DNA of 64,000 nucleotides from CAXRBC01 sp041158045 (GTDB taxonomy: Bacteria; Actinomycetota; Acidimicrobiia; Acidimicrobiales; Ilumatobacteraceae): contig JBEBCD010000080.1 in the NCBI GenBank assembly GCA_041158045.1, positions 1-64,000 on the forward strand. The letters are read 5' to 3'. Made by a program: the position numbers and the translations under genes. Shown here piece after piece: positions 29,026-39,000 of this stretch. The notes beneath the pieces were generated by a model that was not told where the DNA came from, did no database searches, and worked only from the letters and a program-made list of their open reading frames with translations. Each line of letters begins with the position of its first letter. Positions within the stretch are counted from its first letter, which is position 1.

Positions 29026-29035
29026 TCGGGCGGGG

Positions 29036-29614
29036 GTGCACGGCGTGCCGCACAGCGTGAGGGTCATCGTCTTCGGGCGCCAGGGCGCCGGCAAGGGGAC
29101 GCAGTGCGCGCGCGTCGCCGCCCACTTCGGCGTGCCGCACGTCTCGACGGGCGAGATCCTGCGCGACGCGATCGCGCGCGACACGGCGCTCGGCCGCGCG
29201 GCGCGCGTCGTGCTCGACGGCGGCGGCCTCGTGGAGGACTCGCTCATGATCTCCCTCGTGCAGGGGCGGCTCGGGGAGCAGGACGCGCGCACGCGCGGCT
29301 ACGTGCTCGACGGGTTCCCCCGCACGCTCGTGCAGGCCGCCGCCTTCGACGAGATGACCGCGGCGCGACCAGCCCACTGCGCGGTGGACCTCGAGGTGCC
29401 CCGCGAGGTGGTCGTCGCCCGCCTGCTGGCCCGCCGGCGCGAGGACGACACCCCCGAGGCGATCAACCATCGCCTCGACCTCTACGAGGCCCAGACGTCG
29501 CCCCTCATCGAGCACTACCGATCCCGCTCCAGCCTGCGGGTCGTGGACGGGGTGGGGACCCAGGACGAGGTGTTCGAGCGCTTCCGGGCCACCGTCGCGG
29601 CCTGCCTCGGCTGA
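29036..29614 (+). CDS. adk: Adenylate kinase (short, LID-less type)
   Basis: It converts ATP plus AMP to two ADP. It is 192 aa. Seen: P loop FGRQGAGKGTQCARVAAHF near the N-terminus, the AMP-binding VSTGEILRDAI and the Walker B-like YVLDGFPRTLVQA. The region after RLLARRREDDTPEAINHRLDLY goes straight to the C-terminal helix, so the zinc or LID insert of long adenylate kinases is absent, as in mycobacteria. Alternative starts are GTG 29045 and 29057. Confidence 0.95.
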   Translation: MHGVPHSVRVIVFGRQGAGKGTQCARVAAHFGVPHVSTGEILRDAIARDTALGRAARVVLDGGGLVEDSLMISLVQGRLGEQDARTRGYVLDGFPRTLVQAAAFDEMTAARPAHCAVDLEVPREVVVARLLARRREDDTPEAINHRLDLYEAQTSPLIEHYRSRSSLRVVDGVGTQDEVFERFRATVAACLG

Positions 29615-29615
29615 C

Positions 29616-29714
29616 GCGGCCGCGGGCCGCCGGCGGGACGACCCGGCCGGTGGGGTCCGCGGGGTGGGGCGGTAGCCTGACCAGCCGCGCCGCGCGGACC
29701 GGGATCGCTCCCGG
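29616..29714 (+). promoter_or_regulatory. adk-infA intergenic region: hairpins and TAGCCT box
   Basis: GCGGCC/GGCCGC (29616-29630) forms a small hairpin directly after adk. TAGCCT at 29673-29678 fits the local -10 pattern, but no TTG element lies 18 bases upstream. CCGGGA (29699-29704) and TCCCGG (29709-29714) form a hairpin with loop TCGC in what would be the infA leader of roughly 78 bases. Confidence 0.4.
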
Positions 29715-29762
29715 ACCCGTGCGCGGTGCGACCACATAGCCAAGACCGTCACTGGAGAAACG

Positions 29763-29987
29763 TTGCCCAAGAACAAGGAGGACGCGATCGTGCTGGAGGG
29801 CACGATCACCGAGTCCTTGCCCAACGCGATGTTTCGAGTCTCGCTCGAGAACGGTCACTCGGTCCTGGCGCACATCTCGGGGAAGATGCGGATGAACTAC
29901 ATCCGGATCCTCCCGGGTGACCGGGTCCAGGTCGAGCTGACCCCGTACGACCTCACCAGGGGTCGCATCACCTACCGATTCAAGTAA
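29763..29987 (+). CDS. infA: Translation initiation factor IF-1
   Basis: IF-1 blocks the A site during initiation. It is 74 aa, one OB-fold domain. It starts at TTG ([20 protein letters not shown]); no ATG or GTG fits, and GGAG lies about 8 bases upstream. The core [22 protein letters not shown] and the ending [10 protein letters not shown] are typical. It leads the alpha-type operon with rpmJ, rpsM, rpsK, rpsD and rpoA. Confidence 0.97.
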   Translation: MPKNKEDAIVLEGTITESLPNAMFRVSLENGHSVLAHISGKMRMNYIRILPGDRVQVELTPYDLTRGRITYRFK

Positions 29988-30011
29988 CCAACGAAGGACG
30001 AGCAGGCAACC

Positions 30012-30125
30012 GTGAAGGTCAGGGCGAGCGTGAAGAAGATCTGCGAGAAGTGCAAGGTCGTGCGCCGCCACGGGCGCGTCATGGTGATCTGCGAGAACCC
30101 GCGACACAAGCAGCGGCAGGGCTGA
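30012..30125 (+). CDS. rpmJ: 50S ribosomal protein L36 (zinc-binding form)
   Basis: A 37-aa protein with a GTG start: [17 protein letters not shown] followed by [20 protein letters not shown]. The cysteines of CEKC, a third Cys in VICENP and the His in PRHKQ give the zinc-binding (C+) form. It sits between infA and rpsM, its standard place, two bases before the rpsM start. Confidence 0.96.
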   Translation: MKVRASVKKICEKCKVVRRHGRVMVICENPRHKQRQG

Positions 30126-30127
30126 CC

Positions 30128-30508
30128 GTGGCTCGTATCTCCGGCGTCGACATCCCGCGCGAGAAGCGCACCGAGATCGCCCTCACCTACATCCACGGCA
30201 TCGGCCGCACCACGTCGAAGAAGCTGCTCGCCGCCATCGGCGTGAGCCCCGACACCCGCGTGCGCGATCTCACCGACGGCGAGGTCAACAAGATCCGCCT
30301 CTGGATCGAGAACAACCTCTCGGTCGAGGGCGACCGCCGCCGCGACGTCCAGCAGGACATCAAGCGCAAGATGGAGATCAACTGCTACCAGGGCACCCGC
30401 CACCGCAAGGGACTCCCGGTCCGCGGTCAGCGCACCCACACCAACGCCCGCACCCGCAAGGGCCCCAAGAAGACGGTGGCCAACAAGAAGGTCGCGGTGA
30501 GGAAGTAG
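30128..30508 (+). CDS. rpsM: 30S ribosomal protein S13
   Basis: S13 contacts the P-site tRNA and the 50S subunit. GTG 30128 gives 126 aa starting [20 protein letters not shown]. Also visible are the [15 protein letters not shown] helix-hairpin-helix and the basic tail [17 protein letters not shown]. An upstream start at 30050 would overlap rpmJ and is rejected. Confidence 0.97.
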   Translation: MARISGVDIPREKRTEIALTYIHGIGRTTSKKLLAAIGVSPDTRVRDLTDGEVNKIRLWIENNLSVEGDRRRDVQQDIKRKMEINCYQGTRHRKGLPVRGQRTHTNARTRKGPKKTVANKKVAVRK

Positions 30509-30510
30509 CC

Positions 30511-30924
30511 ATGTCCGACGCATCCACGCAGTCCGAGACGCCCGCGCCGCGCAAGGCGCGCAAGCGCGAGCGCCGCAACGTCTCGAGCGGCATCGTCCAC
30601 ATCAAGAGCTCGTTCAACAACACGATCGTCTCCGTCACCGACATGGACGGCAACGTCATCGCCTGGGCCTCGTCGGGCGGCGTGGGCTTCACCGGCTCGC
30701 GCAAGTCGACGCCGTTCGCGGCGCAGATGGCCGCGGAGAAGGCCGGCCGCGCCGCGATGGAGCTCGGCCTCCGCCGCGCCGAGGTGCACGTGAAGGGCCC
30801 GGGCTCCGGCCGCGACACCGCGCTGCGCAGCATCCAGACCCTCGGGATCGAGGTCACCGGCATCAAGGACGTGTCGCCGGTGCCCCACAACGGCTGTCGC
30901 CAGCCCAAGCGGAAGCGTCCGTAG
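30511..30924 (+). CDS. rpsK: 30S ribosomal protein S11
   Basis: S11 forms the platform near the E-site codon. It is 137 aa. After a basic N-terminal tail come the conserved [19 protein letters not shown], the [19 protein letters not shown] loop and the ending [18 protein letters not shown]. It is 2 bases after rpsM. Confidence 0.98.
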   Translation: MSDASTQSETPAPRKARKRERRNVSSGIVHIKSSFNNTIVSVTDMDGNVIAWASSGGVGFTGSRKSTPFAAQMAAEKAGRAAMELGLRRAEVHVKGPGSGRDTALRSIQTLGIEVTGIKDVSPVPHNGCRQPKRKRP

Positions 30925-30926
30925 CC

Positions 30927-31544
30927 ATGGCCCGCTACACGGGACCGAAGGTCCGCATCTCGCGCCGCCTCGGCGTCAACGTCTTCGAGAACGCCAAGGG
31001 CTCGAAGGCCCTCGAGCGCCGGCCGTTCCCGCCGGGCGCGCACGGCCGCACCCGCCGCAAGAGCAACGCCTCCGAGTACCTCGCCCAGATGCAGGAGAAG
31101 CAGAAGGCCAAGTACATCTACGGCGTCCTCGAGCGCCAGTTCCGCAAGATCTACGAGAAGTCGACGCGCCTCAGCGGCCCGACGGGCGAGAACCTGCTGC
31201 GCCTCCTCGAGCTGCGCCTCGACAACGTCGTGTACCGCGCGGGCTGGGCGTCCACCCGCCCGCAGGCGCGCCAGTTCGTCAGCCACGGCCTCGTCAAGGT
31301 CGACGGCCGCCGGGTCAACATCCCCTCGTACACGCTCGCGAAGGGCGAGGTCGTCACGCTGTCCGACAAGGCGCGCGGGATGATCGTGATCCGTCACAAC
31401 GTGGACACCCTCGACCGCAAGGTGGTCGGCTGGCTGGAGGTCGGAGACTCCGGGCACCAGGTCACCGTGCGCGACCTGCCGCAGCGCGAGCACATCGACG
31501 TGCCCGTGCGCGAGCAGCTCATCGTCGAGCTCTACTCGAAGTAA
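30927..31544 (+). CDS. rpsD: 30S ribosomal protein S4
   Basis: S4 is a primary 16S assembly protein and accuracy determinant. It is 205 aa. Its N-terminus ARYTGPKVRISRRLGVNVFE contains no cysteines, so it is the zinc-free form. The S4 RNA-binding domain is at about residues 93-155 (RLDNVVYRAGWASTRPQARQ, FVSHGLVKVDGRRVNIPSY). It is 2 bases after rpsK. Confidence 0.98.
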   Translation: MARYTGPKVRISRRLGVNVFENAKGSKALERRPFPPGAHGRTRRKSNASEYLAQMQEKQKAKYIYGVLERQFRKIYEKSTRLSGPTGENLLRLLELRLDNVVYRAGWASTRPQARQFVSHGLVKVDGRRVNIPSYTLAKGEVVTLSDKARGMIVIRHNVDTLDRKVVGWLEVGDSGHQVTVRDLPQREHIDVPVREQLIVELYSK

Positions 31545-31575
31545 CCCCCACCCACCCCGACCACAAGGAGCGACC

Positions 31576-32505
31576 ATGCTCGTCATCCAGCGCCCCACCG
31601 TCGAGCCGATCGGCGACGCCGTCGGCAACCGCCAGCGCTTCTCGATCGGTCCGCTGGAGCCGGGGCTCGGCCACACGATCGGCAACTCGCTGCGCCGGAT
31701 GCTGCTCTCGTCGATCCCGGGCGCCGCGATCACGAGCGTGAAGTTCGAGGCCGCGCTCCACGAGTTCGACGTCATCGACGGGGTCTCGGAGGACGTGACC
31801 GAGATCGTGCTCAACCTCAAGGACGTCGTGGTCACCTCGGCGAGCGACGACCCGGTGGTCGTGCACGTCGACGTGAAGGGCCCGACCACCCTCACCGCGG
31901 GCGACCTGCCCATGCCGGCCGGGGTCGAGGTGCTCAACCGCTCGCAGCACGTCGCCACGCTCAACGCCAAGGGCCGCCTGGTGGTGGACCTCACGGTCGA
32001 GCGCGGCCGCGGCTACCTGTCGTCCGACCGCGACGCCGGCCGCAAGACGATCGGCATCATCCCGATCGACGCCATCTTCTCGCCCGTGCGCCGCGTGACC
32101 TTCGAGGTCACCCCGACCCGCGTCGAGCAGTCGACCAACTACGACAACCTCGTGCTGGACGTCGAGACCGACGGCGCGATGAGCCCCTCCGAGGCCCTCG
32201 CCTCGGCCGGCGCCACCCTGCGCTCGCTCGTGGACCTCGTGGCCAACCTCAGCGAGTCGCCCGAGGCGCTCGAGCTGGGCGAGGTCAAGGGCACCTCGGG
32301 CTCGCCCGACCTCGACATGCCGATCGAGGACCTCGACCTGTCGGAGCGCCCCCGCAACTGCCTGAAGCGCGGCCAGATCAACACGATCGGCGAGCTGCTG
32401 CAGCGCACCGAGGAGGACCTGCTCAACATCACCAACTTCGGGCAGAAGAGCCTCGACGAGATCAAGGCCAAGCTCGACGAGAGGGGCCTGTCGCTGCGCG
32501 TCTGA
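31576..32505 (+). CDS. rpoA: DNA-directed RNA polymerase subunit alpha
   Basis: It is 309 aa. The N-terminal dimerisation domain includes FSIGPLEPGLGHTIGNSLRR and LLSSIPGAAITSVKFE. After an acidic linker, the C-terminal domain (about residues 245-309) binds UP elements and activators: LDLSERPRNCLKRGQINTIG, ending NFGQKSLDEIKAKLDERGLS. AAGGAG lies 7 bases before the ATG. It is followed by rplQ as usual. Confidence 0.98.
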   Translation: MLVIQRPTVEPIGDAVGNRQRFSIGPLEPGLGHTIGNSLRRMLLSSIPGAAITSVKFEAALHEFDVIDGVSEDVTEIVLNLKDVVVTSASDDPVVVHVDVKGPTTLTAGDLPMPAGVEVLNRSQHVATLNAKGRLVVDLTVERGRGYLSSDRDAGRKTIGIIPIDAIFSPVRRVTFEVTPTRVEQSTNYDNLVLDVETDGAMSPSEALASAGATLRSLVDLVANLSESPEALELGEVKGTSGSPDLDMPIEDLDLSERPRNCLKRGQINTIGELLQRTEEDLLNITNFGQKSLDEIKAKLDERGLSLRV

Positions 32506-32542
32506 GCGCGACGACGGGGACGACGAGGAGGAGAGGCCAGCC

Positions 32543-32911
32543 ATGCCGGGACGCCCACACCGCGGACGCAAGCTCGGGGGCAGCGCGGCGCACCAGCGCC
32601 TGCTGCTCGCCAACCTCGCGGCGTCGCTCTTCGCCGCCGAGGGCATCGAGACGACCGAGGCGAAGGCCAAGGCGCTGCGCCCCGTCGCCGAGAAGCTCAT
32701 CACCAAGGCCAAGAAGGCCCAGGACGGCCCGCTGCGGATCCACCGCATCCGCCAGATCCAGGGCTACCTCAACGACAAGGAGATGACGAACAAGCTCGTC
32801 AACGTGGTCGCCCCGCGCTACGCGGAGCGCAACGGCGGCTACGTCCGCATCCTCAAGTTGGGTCCCCGCCACGGCGACAACGCGCCGATGGCGCGCATCG
32901 AGCTCGTCTAA
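32543..32911 (+). CDS. rplQ: 50S ribosomal protein L17
   Basis: It is 122 aa. The N-terminus MPGRPHRGRKLGGSAAHQRL and the LFAAEGIETTEAKAKALRP segment identify it; the C-terminus is GPRHGDNAPMARIELV. GAGGAGGAGAGG upstream gives a strong binding site. Confidence 0.97.
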   Translation: MPGRPHRGRKLGGSAAHQRLLLANLAASLFAAEGIETTEAKAKALRPVAEKLITKAKKAQDGPLRIHRIRQIQGYLNDKEMTNKLVNVVAPRYAERNGGYVRILKLGPRHGDNAPMARIELV

Positions 32912-32938
32912 GACCCCCGTCGCCCCCGGCGGCCGACC

Positions 32939-33742
32939 GTGACCGCTCGGGTCCCGCACCGCCGCGCCCGGCTGGTCGTCGCGTACGACGGCACCGCCTT
33001 CCACGGCTTCGCCGCCAACCCGGGCGTGCGCACCGTCGCCACGACGCTCCGCGAGGCGCTCGAGCAGGTGCTCCAGACCGAGGTCGCCCTCGTCGCGGCG
33101 GGGCGCACCGACGCCGGCGTGCACGCCTGGGGCCAGGTGGTGAGCCTCGACCTGCCGGAGGGCACGGACCTGCCGGTGCTCGTGCGGCAGATCAACGCGC
33201 TCTGCGGGCCGGAGATCTCGGCGCGCGACGCCGCGTGGGCTCCCCCCGACTTCCACGCCCGCTTCTCGGCGATCTGGCGCCACTACCGCTACCTCGTGCA
33301 CAACGACCGCGTGCCCCACCCGTTCCGCGCCGCGACGGCGTGGCACGTGACGGCGCCGCTCGCCCTCCGCGCCATGCAGCTGGCGTGCGACCCGATCATG
33401 GGGGAGCGCGACTTCTCCGCCTTCTGCCGCCGTCCCAAGCCGGACCCCGACGCCGACGAGTCGCGCGAGCCGTCGCTGCGCCGCCACGTCATGCGGGCGT
33501 CGTGGCGCGACGAGGGCGACGGGCTGCTGCGCTTCGACGTGCGGGCCAACGCGTTCTGCCATCAGATGGTGCGCTCGCTCGTGGGCACGCTCGTCGACGT
33601 CGGTGCCGGCCGCCGGCCGCCGAGCGACATGATGGCCCTCATCGCGAGCGGCGATCGCGCGGAGGCCTCCACGCTCGCCCCGCCGCACGGGCTGTGCCTG
33701 TGGGAGGTCGGGTACCCCGCCGACGCGCTCGGCGCGGCCTGA
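32939..33742 (+). CDS. truA: tRNA pseudouridine(38-40) synthase TruA
   Basis: TruA converts uridines 38 to 40 of the tRNA anticodon arm to pseudouridine. It is 267 aa from a GTG start. The catalytic aspartate is D58 in AAGRTDAGVHAWGQV. Supporting motifs are VAYDGTAFHGFAANPG at the N-terminus, YRYLVHN in the middle and RFDVRANAFCHQMVRSLVGT near the C-terminus. It follows rplQ by 27 bases, its normal place in Actinobacteria. Confidence 0.96.
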   Translation: MTARVPHRRARLVVAYDGTAFHGFAANPGVRTVATTLREALEQVLQTEVALVAAGRTDAGVHAWGQVVSLDLPEGTDLPVLVRQINALCGPEISARDAAWAPPDFHARFSAIWRHYRYLVHNDRVPHPFRAATAWHVTAPLALRAMQLACDPIMGERDFSAFCRRPKPDPDADESREPSLRRHVMRASWRDEGDGLLRFDVRANAFCHQMVRSLVGTLVDVGAGRRPPSDMMALIASGDRAEASTLAPPHGLCLWEVGYPADALGAA

Positions 33743-33792
33743 GCCGTCCCGCCCGCGCCGCCGCGGCCGTGTGGGCGGAGCGGGCGCGACGG

Positions 33793-33798
33793 TATCCT
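33793..33798 (+). promoter_or_regulatory. Possible -10 box for rplM-rpsI
   Basis: TATCCT at 33793-33798 lies 11 bases before the preferred ATG (33810). It fits a near-leaderless rplM transcript. No clear -35 element is visible. Confidence 0.35.
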
Positions 33799-33809
33799 CA
33801 ATGGGCCCC

Positions 33810-34271
33810 ATGAAGACCTACTCCGCGAAGACCGGCGACGTGCAGCGCGCCTGGCACCTCATCGACGCCGACGGCCTCGTGCTCGGTCGCGTCTGCACCG
33901 AGGTCGCGCGCATCCTGCGCGGCAAGCACAAGCCGCAGTACACGCCGAGCATGGACACCGGCGACCACGTGATCGTGATCAACGCGCAGCGCATCGTGCG
34001 CACGGCCGACAAGGCCAACACGGAGATGCTCTACGACTACTCGGGCTACCCGGGCGGGCTGAAGGCCGAGACCTTCGCGCACCTGCTCGCGCGCAAGCCC
34101 GACGAGGCGATCCGCCGCACCGTGCGCGGCATGCTGCCGAAGGGCCGCCTCGGCCGCCAGATGATCAAGAAGCTCGTGGTGTACGGGGGCGCGGAGCACC
34201 CGCACGCGGCGCAGTCGCCGCGCACGCTCGAGCTGCCCAAGGCCAAGGCGCGCGGCGCCGTGGCGGGCTGA
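33810..34271 (+). CDS. rplM: 50S ribosomal protein L13
   Basis: L13 is an early assembly protein. From ATG 33810 it is 153 aa and begins MKTYSAKTGDVQRAWHLID, the usual actinobacterial start; upstream ATG 33801 and GTG 33771 are also in frame but add non-conserved residues. Motifs: DGLVLGRVCTEVARILRGKHK, YDYSGYPGGLK and MLPKGRLGRQMIKKLVVYGG. Confidence 0.97.
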   Translation: MKTYSAKTGDVQRAWHLIDADGLVLGRVCTEVARILRGKHKPQYTPSMDTGDHVIVINAQRIVRTADKANTEMLYDYSGYPGGLKAETFAHLLARKPDEAIRRTVRGMLPKGRLGRQMIKKLVVYGGAEHPHAAQSPRTLELPKAKARGAVAG

Positions 34272-34323
34272 GCCCCGACCCCACGCGACGCACGCGACGA
34301 GACAGGACGAGAGGAACGCCCAC

Positions 34324-34716
34324 ATGGCCAAGCCACTGACGCAGACGACCGGTCGCCGCAAGGAGTCGGTCGCCCGTGCGCGCCTGCGCGTCGGCACCGG
34401 CGTGGTCAAGGTCAACGGCCGCGACTTCGCCGAGTACTTCCCCTCCGAGGTGCAGCGCAACACCGCGATCGAGGCCCTGCAGGTGACCAACCTCGCGGGC
34501 GCCTACGACGTCGACGCGGACATCCGCGGCGGCGGCATCGCCGGGCAGTCGGGCGCGCTGCGCATGGCCATCGCGCGCTCGCTCGTGGAGATCGACCCGA
34601 CCCAGCGCGTCACGCTCAAGCGCGCCGGTCTCCTCACGCGCGACGCGCGCCGCAAGGAGAGCAAGAAGTACGGCCTCAAGAAGGCCCGCAAGGCGCCGCA
34701 GTACACCAAGCGCTGA
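34324..34716 (+). CDS. rpsI: 30S ribosomal protein S9
   Basis: The S9 C-terminal tail reaches the P-site tRNA. It is 130 aa: TTGRRKESVARARLRVGTG at the N-terminus, IRGGGIAGQSGALRMAIARS in the middle and the tail KKARKAPQYTKR. It pairs with rplM as usual and ends the ribosomal-protein run. GAGAGGAACG precedes the ATG. Confidence 0.98.
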   Translation: MAKPLTQTTGRRKESVARARLRVGTGVVKVNGRDFAEYFPSEVQRNTAIEALQVTNLAGAYDVDADIRGGGIAGQSGALRMAIARSLVEIDPTQRVTLKRAGLLTRDARRKESKKYGLKKARKAPQYTKR

Positions 34717-34755
34717 CGCCCGGTCGGCGACCGCGGTCGCGCCCGTGAGGCATCC

Positions 34756-36087
34756 ATGAGGTTCGGCACCGACGGCATCCGCGGACGCGCGGGCACCGAG
34801 CTCACCGACGCGGTCGCCGCCGCCCTCGGTCGCGCCGTCGTGCGCGAGCTCGGGGCACGACGCGTCCTGATCGGCCGGGACACCCGCGAGTCGGGGCCCG
34901 CCCTGGAGCGCGCGCTCGTGGACGCGATCGCCGCCGCTGGCGCCGTGCCCGAGGCGCTCGGCGTGGCGCCGACGCCCGCGGTGGCGCACGCCGCGCGCGC
35001 CGCCGACTCGCCCGGCATCGCGATCACCGCGTCGCACAACCCGTGGACCGACAACGGGCTCAAGGTCTTCGCCGCGGGCGGGACCAAGCTCGACGACGAC
35101 GCGCAGGCGCGCCTCGAGGCGGCCCTCGCGCGCGAGCTCGCCGCCGCGGCCACCCCGGCACCCGCCGCGACGGCGGAGTCGGGCGCCGCCCGCATCGCGG
35201 CGTGGCGGCGCGACCTCGTCGCGGGCGTGCGCCCCGACGCCCTCGCCGCGCTCCACGTGGTGGTCGACGCGGCCCACGGGGCCTGTACCGGCCACGCCGC
35301 CGCGGTGCTCGCGGCCCTCGGCGCGACCGTGACGCCGGTGCACGACGCACCGGACGGCCGCAACATCAACGACGGGTGCGGGGCGACCCACCCCGACGTC
35401 GTGGCCGCCGCGACGCGCGCGGCGGGGGCAGACCTCGGGGTCGCCTTCGACGGCGACGGGGACCGGCTCATCGCGGCGGACCACGAGGGCCGCGTGGTGG
35501 ACGGCGACCACCTGCTCGCCATCGCGGCGCGGCGCATGCACGAGCGGGGCGAGCTGCGCGGCGGCACCGTCGCCGTGACCGTGATGACCAACCTCGGCTT
35601 CCACCGCGCGATGCGCGAGGCCGGCATCGGCGTCGTCGTGACGCCGGTCGGGGACCGCGCCGTGCTCGCCGCGCTCGAGGAGGGCGGGCTCGCCCTCGGC
35701 GGCGAGCAGAGCGGCCACCTCGTCTACCGCGACCGCGCGACGACGGGCGACGGACTGCTCGCTGCGGTGCAGCTCGCGCTCACCGTGGCCGAGCGCGGCC
35801 CGCTCGCGACGCTCGCGCGCGACGCGATGACGGCGATGCCGCAGGTGCTCGTCAACGTCCGGGTCGCCGGCGACGCGCGGGCGGTCGCGGACGCGATCGC
35901 GCCCGAGGTCGACGCCGCGCGCCGCGCGCTCGGCGACGACGGCCGCGTGCTGGTGCGCGCGAGCGGCACCGAGCCCGTCCTGCGCGTGATGGTGGAGGCA
36001 TCGAGCGACGAGCTCGCACGCCGCGTCGCGGACGACGTCGCGGCACGCGCCGCACGCGCGGCCGGCCGCGCGCCGCACGAGGGGTAG
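34756..36087 (+). CDS. glmM: Phosphoglucosamine mutase
   Basis: GlmM turns glucosamine-6-phosphate into glucosamine-1-phosphate on the way to UDP-GlcNAc for peptidoglycan. It is 443 aa. The N-terminus FGTDGIRGRAG, the phosphoserine S93 in TASHNP, the metal loop AFDGDGDR and the phosphate-binding end VRASGTEPVLRVMVE are all present. It directly precedes the GlmS-like gene, which would supply its substrate. The TAG stop (36085-36087) also starts a TAGCCT box. Confidence 0.97.
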   Translation: MRFGTDGIRGRAGTELTDAVAAALGRAVVRELGARRVLIGRDTRESGPALERALVDAIAAAGAVPEALGVAPTPAVAHAARAADSPGIAITASHNPWTDNGLKVFAAGGTKLDDDAQARLEAALARELAAAATPAPAATAESGAARIAAWRRDLVAGVRPDALAALHVVVDAAHGACTGHAAAVLAALGATVTPVHDAPDGRNINDGCGATHPDVVAAATRAAGADLGVAFDGDGDRLIAADHEGRVVDGDHLLAIAARRMHERGELRGGTVAVTVMTNLGFHRAMREAGIGVVVTPVGDRAVLAALEEGGLALGGEQSGHLVYRDRATTGDGLLAAVQLALTVAERGPLATLARDAMTAMPQVLVNVRVAGDARAVADAIAPEVDAARRALGDDGRVLVRASGTEPVLRVMVEASSDELARRVADDVAARAARAAGRAPHEG

Positions 36088-36090
36088 CCT
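36085..36090 (+). promoter_or_regulatory. -10 box of the GlmS-like gene, overlapping the glmM stop
   Basis: TAGCCT begins with the glmM stop codon and ends 7 bases before the ATG at 36098. A transcript starting there would be leaderless. No Shine-Dalgarno sequence is visible in the 7-base gap, which supports this reading. Confidence 0.55.
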
Positions 36091-36097
36091 CGGGACC

Positions 36098-39000
36098 ATG
36101 TGCGGCATCGTCTGCGTGCTGGCGCGCCCGTCGCGGAGGCCGGCCCCGACGCCCGACGAGGTGCTGGGGTGGCTGGACGCCGCCGCCGACGCCCTGCGCG
36201 CCGGCGACTCGGCGACCGCGGCCGACGCGGCCGCCCGCGCGGACCTGCTGCTGCGCGGCGAGCCGGGGCTCGCCTGCCTGCTCGGCCACGGCGACCTCGA
36301 GGGCGCGGTGCTCGCGCGCCTCGACGCGCTCGACCCCGCGGTGGAGGCCGTCGCGGCCGACCACGAGGCGCGCGCCGAGCGCGACGCCGACGACGCGGAC
36401 GGCCGCGCCGCACGCGGGCTGGTCATCGCCGCGCTGCGCGACGCGACCTGGTCGCTGCGCCACGACCGGCTCCGCACCGCCCGCCTCGTGGACGACCTCG
36501 CCGGCCGCGGCGCGTCGGCCGAGGCGATCGCCGCGTACCTCTCCATCCAGCAGGTGTTCTCCGGCATCGACCGCCTCGAGGTCCGCGGCCGCGACTCGGC
36601 GGGCGTGCACGTGCTCGCGTGGGGCCACGGCCTGGCGCCCACGGACCGCGCGGTGGCGACGCTGCTCGCGGGCCGCACCGCCGACCCGCTCTTCGCCTCC
36701 GGCTCCGTACGGGTGACCCCCGGTGCCTGGTCGTTCGTCTACAAGGCCGCGGCGGAGATCGGCGAGCTGGGCGACAACACGCGCGCGATGCGCGACGCCG
36801 TGCGCGCCGACGCGCTGCTGCGGCTCGTGGTGTCCCAGCCGGGCGCGCGCGTGCAGGTGGTCGGCCACACTCGCTGGGCGAGCGTGGGCATCATCTCGGA
36901 GCCCAACGCCCACCCGGTCAACAGCGAGGAGCTCGAGCGCGGCGCCGGCGACCCCTACCTCGTCGCGGCGCTCAACGGCGACGTGGACAACCACGCCGAC
37001 CTGCGCGTCGCCCACGGCCTGCGGGTGGCCGAGCCGATCACCACGGACGCCAAGGTGATCCCCGCGATCGTCGCGCGGCGCCTCGCCGGGGGCGAGGGCC
37101 TCGAGGAGGCCTTCCGCGCGACCGTCGCGCAGTTCGACGGCAGCCACGGCATCGCGGTCGCCGCGGCGACGGAGCCCGGGCGGCTCATGCTCTCGCTCCG
37201 CGGCAGCGGCCAAGGACTCTGCGTCGGGCTCGCGGAGGACCGCTACGTCGTGGCGAGCGAGCCGTACGGCGTCGTGGAGGAGACGATGCGCTACGTGCGC
37301 ATGGACGGCGAGTCGCTCGCCGATCCGGCCGACCCGTCGAGCCGCGGCCAGGTGCTCGCCCTCGACGCGGAGCGCGCGGGCGAGCTGGCCGGCCTGCGCA
37401 TGCGCAGCCACGCGGGCGCCGACATCGCCCTCGGCGACGGCGACCTGCGCACCGCGGAGGTCACCACCCGCGACATCGACCGCGGCGACCACCACCACTT
37501 CCTCGCCAAGGAGATCGCCGAGTCGCCGCGCAGCGTGCGCAAGACGCTGGCCGGCCGCATCGAGGAGCGCGGCGGCGCGCTGCGCGCCGCGCTGCCGGAG
37601 GCCACGCTGCCCGCGGCGGTGGCCGAGCGCCTCGCCCGGGGCGACTATGCGCGCGTGCACGTGATCGGCCAGGGCACGGCCGCGATCGCCGGCCGGTCGC
37701 TCGCGCGGCTGCTCGCAGGCATGGTCGGCGACCGCCTGCGCGTCGACGCCCTGCCGGCGACGGAGCTCTCCGGCTTCGGCCTCGCCCTCGACATGCGCGA
37801 CACCCTCGTGGTCGCGATCAGCCAGAGCGGCACGACCACCGACACCAACCGCACGGTCGACCTCGCGCGCCAGCGCGGCGCGACGGTGCTCGCGATCGTC
37901 AACCGCCGTGGCAGCGAGCTCGCGGCCAAGGCCGACGGCGTGATGTACACCTCCGACGGCCGCGACGTGGAGATGAGTGTCGCGAGCACCAAGGCCTTCT
38001 ACGCCCAGGTGGTGGCCGGCGCCCTCTACGCCTGCGCGATCGCGGAGGCCTCCGGCGCGGGCGACCCCGCCGACCGCCACGGCCTGCTCGTCGCGCTGCG
38101 CGCGCTGCCCGCCGCGATGGGCGAGGTGCTCGCACTGCGCCCCGAGATCGCGGACCTCGCGCGCCGCCACGCCCCCGCCCGCCGCTACTGGACCGTCGTC
38201 GGCAACGGGATGAACACCGTGGCCGCCGAGGAGGTGCGGATCAAGCTCTCGGAGCTCTGCTACAAGTCCATCGCCTGCGACGTCACGGAGGACAAGAAGC
38301 ACATCGACCTCTCGTGCGAGCCGCTCATCGTGGTGTGCGCGGCCGGCCTCGGCGAGGGCACCGCCGCCGACGTCGCCAAGGAGATCGCCATCTACCGCGC
38401 GCACAAGGCGCTGCCGATCGTCGTCGCGTCCCGCGGGGGCAACGCCTTCGAGGCCGCGACCGGGGTGGTGAGGGTGCCCGACGCAGACCCGCGCGTCGCC
38501 TTCCTGCTCGCCGTGATGGTGGGGCACCTGTTCGGCTACGAGGCGGCGCTCGCGATCGACGCCCTCGCGCGGCCGTTGCGCGAGTCCCGCGAGGTGATCG
38601 AGCGCGTCGTGGCGCGCGGCGGCCGCGGCAGCGACCTGCTCGCACGCGTCCGCGCCGACCTCGGCGCGCCGGCGCGGCGATTCTTCGACGCCCTCGCGAC
38701 CGGCACCTACGACGGCAACCTCGAGGCGAGCACCGCGGTCCGCATCGTCAACGCGGTCCACGACACGCTCTCGGCCGACCCGCTGCGCGAGTTCGAGCGG
38801 CGCTCGGGCAAGGTCGCCTCGCCCGAGGCGCTCCTCGAGGACCTCACCGCCGCGCTGACCCGCGGCGTCGACGAGCTCACGCGCCCCGTGGACGCGATCA
38901 AGCACCAGGCCAAGACCGTCACCGTCGGCATCTCCCGCAGCGACGAGGGGCTCTTCGACCGCGCACTCGTGCGCGCCGTGATGGACGCCGGTGCGTCGCG